In this document: in pieces, positions 56,501-64,000 of the stretch
Numbering within the stretch: position 1 is the stretch's first letter
Layout: every line of letters starts with the position of its first letter
From: Chamaea fasciata
Taxonomy: Eukaryota > Chordata > Aves > Passeriformes > Sylviidae
Length of the DNA: 64,000 nt
NCBI GenBank assembly: GCA_029207755.1
Contig: JARCOQ010000014.1
Coordinates: 19,445,410-19,509,409, forward strand
Direction: 5' to 3'
Translations under genes and position numbers: made by a program
Notes under the pieces: generated by a model
Database searches by the model: none
What the model was told of the DNA's origin: nothing
The model's input: the letters and a program-made list of their open reading frames with translations, nothing else

Positions 56501-59500
56501 TTTTGATAAACACATTAAATTGCAAACTCTGCTCAGCAGGTGGGAGCCTTCGTTCTCACACCCACACCTTTTATGAATAAGAAGCTTTGGGCTCATGTTA
56601 TCACCGAAGCTGCTGACTCTGGGAGTTGGGTGCCCGGGGCTCGGAGTGGGGCAAACCCCTGGCTGTGTTGCTCGTTGCAGGGTGCAGCAGGCAGCCCGGG
56701 AGGCCCAGCTGCTGGCCCTGTCCTCCCTCAGTGTCCCCTCGGTGGCAGCAGCCTGTGTGTGTTTCCTGGAGCTGCTGGGGCAGGACAGCCTCCGCCTGCG
56801 CGTGCAGCTCAGGGCTGCAAAGGTCATCCTCAGCCACGGGAGCAGGAGTGAGGCCTCTCTGCATCACCCCAGCCACGCCAGGGACTCCTTGGGTAAGGGG
56901 CTCTTGGGCTGCTTTGGATGGGTGCTGCGGGTTTCTTGGGAAGGGAAGCAGAGGGGGATGCAGGGATGCTGCCCTGGTGGCTCGGCTGGGCAGTAAAAGC
57001 ATCGGAGAACTTGGTTGTGCTTTTGTTCCCGTTTCTGTAGTAATTCTGAAGGTGCCTTTTTTATCCTGTCGTGTCAAGTAAGGCAGGAAGAGTGATCCAG
57101 GCTGTATCAGGATCTAGCAGACACTGTCCAGCGGCTGCCTGGGACTGATAGCAGTGAGGTTCAGCCTGATGCTGTAGTAATACTACAGAGAGTTACACAA
57201 AGGCCATTGCCACATCTCCTTTCTCCTTCCTGTTTGGGAGATCAGGTGTTCAAAGCTGCGGGGAAATTAAATTTATCCCAGAAATAACTTCAGAAAGTTG
57301 AATTTGTAACTCTAGGGCCACGGGTGTCTGCTTTCCCAACCAGGAAACTCTTGGAAACTCTTTCCCAACTGGTGCTCTTACAAATGCTGCCCTGGCTCTG
57401 CTCCCAGGTAGCTCCTCAGGAACGTGTTCTTTCCAACAGGTGAGAAGTTAATAAAGGTGGCTGATGGTGACAGAGCAGCAGCAGCAGCAGTTCTGACCCT
57501 GTTGGAAGAGGCTTTCTGGGATGCCATTGAGCAGCAGGGAATAAAGAGGTGAGAGCTGGGGGCTTACCTGGGAGATGGAGGCTGAGCACTGACTTCTGTT
57601 GTTTGTGTGCCAGAGAATACCAGAGAGGGCAGGACAGGACAGTGCCTGCCTTGGTGGCAGCCCCCAGGGGACGTGGCCTCCCTGCAGTGACCCTGTTGCT
57701 GTTTGCAGAGAGCGGCTCTGGGTCACAGGGTCACCTCACACCTGGGCCTCTGTGCAGAGATTGCAGTTGTCTCCGAATTCCCTGCAGGACATCCAGTGAC
57801 TCCAGGAGGCAGTGGTCCTTGGTCATGCAGTTCTGCAAGCTCCATAACCTGGAGCTGAGCACGTCCTTCCTGAGGGAATGTGCCAAATCCAACGAGTGGC
57901 TGCAGTTCCTGATCCAGAGCCAGCTCTGTGGCCACCAGCCAGCCCAGGTGAGCTGTCTGTGCGTTGGACTGAGTCTGGGAGCAAGGGAATGTCCCAGTGT
58001 GGAGACAGCAGGAGCCTCACCAGCTCCTGGGGTCTGGTTCTCTTGGACTGTGGTAGCCCTTCCCTTGAAGATAGACTCGTTAATTTAATTTAAACTCTGG
58101 CACTTACTGCTTTTGTTTTTAATTGAAGAGTCGCCAGATGTTCAGTGTAAGTTATAATAAACCCACTCCTCTTTCCTTTCAAAACTCAAGTTGATTTTTT
58201 GGTAAAGATACTTAGACTTTGGAGAATCCAAATTTTCCACCTTTGCTTTTGAAGGTGATTTAAAAATGGATAAAATACTCCACTAAAAGCAATCGGGAGA
58301 AGTCGTGTGAGGAAGCTAACTGGGTGATTGGTAATTAAGATGATGCTTAGCAGGCCTAGGGTTTTAACTTGCATCTCCCTCTTGCTTTGAAGAATCTGTA
58401 ACTCCACAAAAGCACCGAGCAGACCCTCTTCATGCTCTGTTGCTACAAGAGACAAGAGAACTGAGGCTCTCTGTTTGAGCTTTGTGGAAAAGGATGAGCT
58501 TCAATCTTCCGTTAGAATAATGAAATAATAGAATAACCCAGTTGTTCTAAGGACTGCATGTGAAGAGTGTTTTGTGTATTCAGTGCCCCTCTCCTCCCTG
58601 GGCCTCACGAGGCTTTGGTGCTGTTTTCCCCACAGGTCCTTCCCCTGCTGCAGGATTTCCCTGCCGTGGTTCGGGATCACCTGCTGCTGGCCCTGGGGAA
58701 GCTGCTGGGTGCTGAGGCTGGTGCTGCTGGCAGGAGGCCTGCGGGGAGCCTGTTCCAGGTGCTGCTGCAGTGCCAGGAGCAGCCCAGCCCCTGCTGGCAC
58801 CTGCTGGCCGAGGGGCTCAGGGCACAGGCGCCCGTCCTCAGTGTGCTGGCAGCCTGCTGCCCCGTGAGTCTGCAGTTCTTTGTGTTTCAGGGGGTCAGTA
58901 GTGCCAGCTGCTGCCTGTGCCCAGCTGTGTTCTCCGGGGTCTGCGTTAAATCTGTTCTTGTGTTTCTGGGGTCCTTGCGCACGGCTTGACCCCCTTCACC
59001 CGCGAGGGGAGCTGCAAGCCCGTCCTTCTGGCATTTGCAGGATGCAAGCCTCGTCTCCTGCCTCTGTGTCTGGATCATCACCTCTGTGGATGATGCCACC
59101 AGGGCCGAGGCAACTGCCCACACCCAGGGCCTGCCAGAGGGTCCCCGGTGGGACCTGCAGGACCTTGCTGTCATCTGGAAAGTCTTCCTGAGGAAGCAAA
59201 AGAGTAAAACTCTTCTGAATGGCTTCCAGCTCTTTTTAAAGGTGAGGGAGTGTGGTTTCAGGGGTGTATTTGATGTGTCTCACACCTTCTGGGCCTGTAA
59301 ATCCCCCTCTGTCCTGCTTTGTGCCAAGGATAACCTGGCTGTCCACTGAAATTCCCAGTCAAACTGGGAGTTCTTCCACTTATCACAAGTTTGTAGATCC
59401 TACATCAACCTTGCATGCAATTTTAACAAATTAGAACTTCATTGTTCTGCTGCTGAGAAAGACAAATTCTACATTGACTGAGTGACATAATAGATGATTT

Positions 59501-62500
59501 TTTAAAGATATGGTTTATTTATTAAGGTACTTTTGGGAATTTATTGTCATCTGGTTTTTGTGTCTTAAAGGATTCCCCTTTGCTGCACATCCTGGAGATG
59601 TATGAACTGTGCATGAACTGCAAAAAGTACAACGAGGCTAAAACCAAACTGCAGCAGTTTCAGGAAAGCCTCACAAAAGTAAGGAAATCCACTTCTCTCT
59701 AAATGTCATTGCTGGGGTTTAGCAGCTGGGCTTTCCACACGCTGCTCCTTGTCTCTCAGTGCAGATGTTTTCACAGTTCTATCCGTGCCAGTTTTCTGGT
59801 TCCCTGGGCGTGCTGCTAACGAGCATTCCCTGTCATTAGTGCTTTTCCTTCCTGGACTTCAGGCTCAGGCAGCTCAGCTCCCTTTCCCCCCCCAGCAGAT
59901 GTGCTTGGGAGGGGTCCAGCAGTGACAGGGGCTGTTTGTCCCCCAGTTAATCCTCTCTGGCCATTTCTGACCCTGCTCACATCTCTCCTCTCCCCCTGGC
60001 TGTGCAATGCTCATTTTCAGGTCCAGCAGCTCAGGGGTGGCTCAGTGCCACTCAGAGTGCCAGGTCCCTGTTCCCTGAGGAGGGGCAGAGCTGGTGCACC
60101 CTCCTTTCCCGTTCCCACCCAAAGCAGCAGCAAAGGGACGCCCTGTGGGGGTTGTTACCTGCTTTTCTTCCTGTTAGGGATTGATGCACAGGAGTCGCAG
60201 TTTCGTGTTCAGTGTTTATTAATTATTATCTTGATTACAGACTCATGAGTTGTGAGCTCTAACTAACAGGGTGGAAAATGGATCCTTCTAACTCTTTCCA
60301 AGGTTATTTAAGTGCTAATTACCCAGTAACGAGGTGACACCTAGATTGTTTATACTTTTAACCCAGTAATGACCACACAAGGTCTGCAATGCTGACCTTT
60401 CTCACCCAAGTAGAAAGAACCACCCAAAACCAAGAAGAAGGTGAAGAAGGACTCAGACAACGCCCCAAATCTTCCATCTTGCCCCAAATCCGTTACTATA
60501 TACTGAAATCTTAATTCTAAGTTTTCCCCCCTGCGAGATCACACACTTCTCTTCAAGCCGCACACCCACAACCCCGGCGCTGTCACTCAGTTTTGGAAGC
60601 CTGTTCCACGGCCTCGGGTCAAATGCAGCGCTTGCTTGAGGGTGTTTTAGCAGAGAGGGCCTGAAGTGCTGAGCCGTAACCCCTTCCCTCCCGCAGCTGG
60701 CGGCAGCAGCAGCAGCCCCCGAGGTGCCGGTGCCGTGGTTGGAGTCGCAGGCGTTGTTCCTGCTGGAGCTGATGCTGCAGCAGTGCCAGACCCAGTATGA
60801 GCTGGGAAAGCTGCTGCAGCTCCTGGCTGCGGCTGAGAACCTGCTGCTGGATGGTGAGGACAGGATGAGCCCTGGCAGGGCTGAATCCCGAGGGAAGTTC
60901 AGCCTTCCCTGGGGCTCGGCCCCAGCCGTCCTGAGCTGTTTGTTCTGTCCAAGCCAGGCCCCCACGTGCGGAGACTGTGCGCCCTCAGCGAGGCCCTGAG
61001 GGGCTCCTCCATCTCCATCAGCCGCTCCATCCTGACCTCCTGCAGCCTGGAGGCCTTCCAGGGGGAGTGCAGCTCCATCCTGGAGCAGCTGCAGGAGGAG
61101 GGAATGTTCAGCCTGGCTCGGGAGGTGGCAGCCCTGGCTGAGCTGCCCGTGGACAGCATTGTCACACACGAGGTACAGTGCAGTGGGCGACGCTCCCCTC
61201 TCCTTCCTGCTGCTGCTGGGGTTGAGGATGCAGCTTCTCAGCCTTCCTGGAATGTTCATTTTTTGTTAAAAATGTTTTTATTTTAAATGCGAGTGCACCA
61301 AAGTGTAAGTGCTGAGCTGCAGAGTACAGGACGACCGTCCTTATTCTCTTACTCTTTTTGTTTGTATGCGACCAGTTTTATCTGGGGAGAACAATCGATG
61401 GGTTTGTCCATTGGGGGTGGAACGAGATGACCTTCAAGGTCCCTTCAACCCAAACCAATTCTGTGACTTGTTGCATATTGGGGCACTCACCTAAGCCCCG
61501 CGTTTCAGTGCTGGCCGTCCTGTGCAAGTTGGAGTTTGCTTCCTTGGGAGGATAATTGTGACAAACCTCTGTGGATTTTACAGGTTCTGAGAGATCTGCA
61601 TCATTTAAGAGACACTGGACAGTGGCATCAAAGCCAGACAAGAGCGGAGTTCTGGAAGAAGTGCGACGACACCTTCACCAAACATTCCATCTGCAGCCGG
61701 GCCGCCGCAGGCTTCTTCCTGCAGCAGGCCAGCGACGTGTGGGAGCCCTCGGGGCAGGAGAAGACAACCAGCACCATGGAGAGGCAGCTGCTGCTCACCC
61801 TGGCTGGGCACTGGCTGGCCAAGGAGCCCGAGGTGGCCGTGCAGGAGCTGCAGGAGGTGGAGAAGCAGATCTGGCAGTGCCGCGTGTCCCAGCGAGCGCT
61901 GGAGGCCGGGGGCTCGGGGCAGTGCCCGTGTCCCGGGCTGCCCGGGGCCCTGTCCTTTGGCAGCCTGGCCCAGCAGTTCTCCTTTTCCAGGCTGCCGGCC
62001 CTGAGCGCGGCCGTGCCCGGCCGGCTGGAGGCCCCGGCCGCCGGGGAGCCGCAGCTGGGCCCGGCGGAGCGGGCGGCGCTGGCCGCGCTGCTGGGCGCCC
62101 TGCTGGACGAGGGCGGCGTGCTGGAGGCCACCCGCGTGTGCCACTACTTCCAGCTGTGGCACAGGGACGTGGCCCTGGTGCTGCACTGCAGGGCCCTGGC
62201 CTCGGGGGAGGCCGGGCTGGAGCAGCTGCAGCCCGAGGTGCGGGCACTGCTGGCGGCCGGAGCGGGCACGGCGGAGGGGAGCACGGCGAGCAGAGCCCCC
62301 AGCAGTGAGTGACCCCTGGGTTCTCCTCTCCCTCTGCACCAGTGACCCCTGAGTTCTCCTCTCCCTGCACCTGTGACCCCTGGGTTCTCCTCTCCCTCTG
62401 CACCAGTGACCCCTGAGTTCTCCTCTCCCTGCACCAGTGACTCCTGAATTCCCCTGAGTTCCCGAGTTCTCCCCTCTCTGCACAAGTGACCCCTGAATTC

Positions 62501-64000
62501 CCCTGAGTTCTCCTCTCCCTGCACCAGTGCCCCCTGGGTTCTCCTCTCCCTCTGCACCAGTGCCCCCTGAGTTCCCCTGCTCTGCCTCTCCTCTCCCTGC
62601 ACCAGTGCCCCCTGGGTTCCCCTGCTCTGCCTCTCCTCTCCCTCTGCACCTCCCCAGATCCTCTGCAGGGGTTAAGCTCTTCCTGGTTTCCCTCCCTGGT
62701 TCATTGATGCTCTTGTGAAAGGAATCTGAAGCCTTGAATCGTGTCCCCTGTGTTCAGTTCCCAGAGATGCTGAACCTTTCATTTGTTCCAGCTCCCTGTT
62801 CTGGCCCAGCAAAGCAGCACTGGGCTTTAATCCCTGTTCCTGCTTCTAGAATAACACACTCTACTAATTTTTTTTTTTTTGCTGTCGCTGAGGCAAGGAA
62901 ATGCTTTTATTAATGCACTTTTCTGACTCCTTTGTAGGTTATGAAGGGTTTAGTGGTTCTTGTTTAACAGCAAGGCTAAGGCTGAGAAGGTTTATCTGTA
63001 AAGTTCTCTGCGTGCCTGTGCAGTCTGTTTCAGCTGGAACATCCCTTTCTGCTCGTGATGTGGGAAGCTGAACAGGCACAGGGGAGCATCAATGAATCCA
63101 AACCCGCCAGGAAGGCTGCAGAACCCTTTCCTCAATCTTACGCTTACAAATTTTATATCTGAGATATTACTGAGGATATTTGCGTTCTGTTACGTGTGGT
63201 TTGTACCCTGAAACAAATGTAGAAGTTGAACAGTCTGAGGTGTCAGGAGCTCAGTTTTCAAAGACCGAGGAAGTGTTCCGGAATTGCTGCGGGTTTTGGA
63301 ATCCTTGCCCAGGTGTAAGGGAGCTGTCTGCCTTTATGAGGCAGGAATTGATGTGTTTTTGTTCCCAGCGTCCAGCCTGGAGGACTGGAGCCCTCTGGGG
63401 GCCCCGGGTGGGGACGATGCCGTGGTGGCAGCACTGAAGGCTCTGGCAGACGAGTGTGTCCATGGCAGGGGCTACTGCAGGCAGGTCCTGTGTCTCTACG
63501 AGCTCTCCAAGGTCAGCCCAGGGCTCTGCTGGGGCTGGGGAGGGCAGGGAAGGGGGGAAGGTCCTGGGCAGGGCCCTCAGGGAGCTGCGGAGGGTGAAAT
63601 TCCAGCCCTGTGTGTGGGAAAAGGCCAGAGGCTTCCTGGGCATGAGGGGCTGAGGTGAGCTCCAGCCTGGCCGGGTCAGGGAGGGTCAGGGGTGCCCTCA
63701 CTGGGGTTTTGGGTGTTCCTTGGGGATGTGCTGTGGGTCAGGGGTGCCCTCACTGGGGTTTTGGGTGTTCCTTGGGGATGTGCTGTGGGTCAGGGATGCT
63801 CTGACTGGGGTTTTGGGGGCTCTTTAGGGATGTCCCATAGGTCAGGGGATGCCCTGACTGGGGTTTTGAGTGTTCCTTTGGGGATGTGCTCTGGGTCAGG
63901 GATGCTCTGACTGGGATTTTGGCTTCTCTTTGGGGATGTGCCGTGGCTCGAGGCTGCTCTGACAGGGATTTTGGTGTCCCCACAGGAGCTGAGCTGCCCC
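41378..64000 (+). CDS. SPG11: SPG11, spatacsin (3' partial, 32 exons in window)
   Basis: Exons: 41378-41583, 42793-42977, 43730-43957, 44578-44746, 45311-45448, 46029-46495, 46701-46846, 47496-47628, 47733-47888, 48338-48516, 48745-48921, 49308-49379, 49792-49919, 50525-50691, 51375-51579, 52042-52245, 52936-53042, 53811-53956, 54294-54455, 54748-54814, 55551-55716, 56681-56892, 57440-57548, 57788-57947, 58636-58863, 59041-59241, 59571-59678, 60697-60853, 60958-61172, 61584-62304, 63369-63511, 63986-64000 (cut). They sum to 5877 bp, 1959 codons, with every junction in phase. Spatacsin acts with spastizin and AP-5 at lysosomes in autophagic lysosome reformation; human loss causes hereditary spastic paraplegia 11 (family knowledge). 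Matches include LNWALWWD-like FNWALWWDELLQE, CLEHSLQYLLYTYLDYY and GWQSANTLA. The C-terminal spatacsin domain lies beyond the window. Confidence 0.97.
41584..42792 (+). other. SPG11 intron 1
   Basis: GC-rich near exon 1, one reversed CR1 fragment (42190-42310), otherwise nothing recognised. It ends in TTTTATCTTCAG at 42781-42792. Confidence 0.65.
42190..42310 (-). mobile_element. CR1 fragment, reversed, SPG11 intron 1
   Basis: GGGGACCTTAGAGCCCATCC, CCAGGGCAGGGACACCTGCC and GGGCTGCTCCCAGCCCTGTC are the reverse of the CR1 3' region. Confidence 0.75.
44345..44462. repeat. 28-bp tandem repeat, four copies, SPG11 intron 3
   Basis: CTGGATTTCACCTGTTCCTG plus G(T/C)CATCTT repeats about 115 bp upstream of the exon 4 acceptor. 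Confidence 0.93.
46029..46846 (+). CDS. SPG11: SPG11 exons 6 and 7 (N-terminal beta-propeller-like region)
   Basis: Exon 6 (467 bp) begins SWKAHLSSLWDRV and includes LVLWDFESQDVTC. Exon 7 encodes GLSLVLFGVTQEEFLTRLM and LNGWERCSIPIHALE. The middle of exon 6 is rich in Ala and Gln and diverged from mammals, while both ends are conserved. Confidence 0.93.
48606..48777. repeat. SPG11: 86-bp tandem duplication covering the SPG11 exon 11 acceptor
   Basis: AAAATCAACCTGGGGATGGT begins at 48606 and again at 48692. Each copy contains CCCTTTAG and the first 33 bases of exon 11. The real acceptor is at 48743-48744; the duplicate is at 48657-48658. The copies differ at only a handful of positions. Confidence 0.95.
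49920..50524 (+). other. SPG11 intron 13
   Basis: Mostly AT-rich unique sequence, then GC-rich from about 50400 up to the exon 14 acceptor. No repeats recognised. Confidence 0.55.
50525..50691 (+). CDS. SPG11: SPG11 exon 14, followed by a GC donor
   Basis: It reads SWRREQELCRQQELL, a diverged stretch, then the conserved FNWALWWDELLQEMILLPR. The exon ends CCCCAAG and the next intron starts GCAAGT. Using this GC donor joins G|AA CTC CAG of exon 15 in phase and reproduces the conserved spacing before SAEVLW. A NAGNAG-like alternative acceptor lies nine bases upstream (exon start 50516). Confidence 0.88.
51035..51302 (+). mobile_element. CR1 LINE 3' end, SPG11 intron 14
   Basis: GGCTTCCCACTGCCAGAGGG, GGAATTCCCAGAGCAGCTGT, GGATGGGGCTTGGAGTCACC and the terminal CCCAAACCATCCCATGATTC. 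It is the best preserved CR1 tail in the window. Confidence 0.9.
53043..53810 (+). other. SPG11 intron 17
   Basis: Unique sequence with no recognised transposon or gene. It ends in a strong poly-T tract before the acceptor at 53810. Confidence 0.55.
53957..54030. repeat. 21-bp repeat just after the SPG11 exon 18 donor
   Basis: CCCCCTGATCCCTCCCCTGG-type units, three to four copies, starting within ten bases of the donor at 53957. Confidence 0.75.
55193..55530. repeat. 37-bp minisatellite, nine copies, SPG11 intron 20
   Basis: GCAGC(C/T)CCAGGGGTGTCTGT plus GCCGAGTTCAGGTGTGT repeats at 37-bp spacing and ends about 20 bp before the exon 21 acceptor. Confidence 0.95.
60190..60680 (-). mobile_element. 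Probable solo LTR, SPG11 intron 27
   Basis: On the minus strand there is a TATA-like GTATAAAC (complement near 60347-60354) and about 130 bp later AATAAAC (complement near 60215-60221), with a roughly 300-bp GC-mixed region upstream. The order fits U3-R-U5. It ends just before the exon 28 acceptor at 60696. No internal retroviral genes. The ends are approximate. Confidence 0.5.
61395..61470 (+). mobile_element. Short CR1 3' end, SPG11 intron 29
   Basis: GGGTGGAACGAGATGACCTT, CAAGGTCCCTTCAACCCAAA and CCAATTCTGTGAC. Confidence 0.8.
61584..62304 (+). CDS. SPG11: SPG11 large exon 30
   Basis: 721 bp starting VLRDLHHLRDTGQWHQSQTR. It includes FWKKCDDTFTKHSICSRAAA, LLLTLAGHWLAKEPEV, VEKQIWQCRVSQRAL, LSFGSLAQQFSFSRL and DVALVLHCRALASGEA. 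The second half is unusually GC-rich with many Ala/Gly codons compared with the mammalian protein, probably from GC bias. It ends PS plus A before GTGAGT. Confidence 0.95.
62305..62660. repeat. Donor-proximal minisatellite, SPG11 intron 30
   Basis: Roughly ten units of CAGTGACCCCTGAGTTCTCC plus TCTCCCTCTGCAC, 28-36 bp, start at the donor AGCA|GTGAGTGACCCC itself. Confidence 0.9.
62661..63368 (+). other. SPG11 intron 30, 3' part
   Basis: Downstream of the donor-proximal repeat the intron is unique, with a poly-T run near 62868-62880. No coding similarity was found before exon 31. Confidence 0.55.
63369..64000 (+). CDS. SPG11: SPG11 exons 31 and 32 (32 cut by window end)
   Basis: Exon 31 (63369-63511) encodes TSSLEDWSPLGAPGGDD and YCRQVLCLYELSK. 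Exon 32 begins ELSCP at 63986 and runs off the window. The intron between them contains a 53-bp tandem repeat. Confidence 0.9.
63668..63960. repeat. 53-bp tandem repeat, SPG11 intron 31
   Basis: GGGGTTTTGGGTGTTCCTTG plus GGGATGTGCTGTGGGTCAGG repeats about five times and ends about 25 bp before the exon 32 acceptor. Confidence 0.92.

Noticed and set aside
60453..61259. 268-codon minus-strand open frame opposite SPG11 exons 28-29
   Set aside because: It overlaps two well-supported plus-strand exons and the LTR-like segment; no recognisable domain.

Overview
The window is vertebrate nuclear DNA, almost certainly avian. It holds split genes with GT-AG introns, many 3'-end fragments of CR1 LINEs (the main avian retroposon, with terminal motifs such as CATTCCATGATTC), three LTR-like segments, high GC and dense GC-rich minisatellites. 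Songbird is my best guess from the repeat style, but the sequence alone does not prove the species.

Three protein genes are present, all identified by protein similarity to vertebrate orthologs recalled from memory. (1) ADAMTS7, + strand, 5' truncated: 16 coding exons from 2946 to the stop at 31187-31189, encoding 1503 residues from the end of the catalytic domain through the disintegrin-like domain, eight TSP1 repeats, cysteine-rich and spacer domains, a very large mucin exon and the PLAC domain. (2) CIAO2A (FAM96A), - strand, complete: 5 exons, ATG at 40727 to stop at 38422, 160 residues. (3) SPG11 (spatacsin), + strand, 3' truncated: 32 exons from the ATG at 41378 to the window edge, 1959 codons. 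I checked codon phase across every junction of all three models and it is consistent throughout.

Layout: 1-2945 is ADAMTS7 intron. 2946-31189 is the rest of ADAMTS7. 31190-38050 is intergenic, with the ADAMTS7 3' UTR, CR1 pieces and two tandem arrays. 38050-40730 is CIAO2A. 40728-41377 is a short GC-rich head-to-head promoter shared by CIAO2A and SPG11. 41378-64000 is SPG11. The three proteins have unrelated jobs: an extracellular protease, a cytosolic Fe-S assembly factor and a lysosome/autophagy factor. Only the CIAO2A-SPG11 pair has an architecture suggesting shared transcription.

The most striking property is the tandem repeats. At least a dozen minisatellites sit in introns, and several abut a splice site and appear to be built from it. 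The 32-bp array at 11514-12917 is about 44 copies of a 3' splice site ending in the real acceptor. The 20-22-bp array at 14508-15555 is about 50 copies of a 5' splice site starting at the real donor. Arrays at 23990-24715 and 62305-62660 look similar. SPG11 also carries an 86-bp duplication of its exon 11 acceptor, which creates a decoy exon with an in-frame stop, and one GC-AG intron. The long open frames inside the arrays are by-products of stop-free repeat units, not genes.
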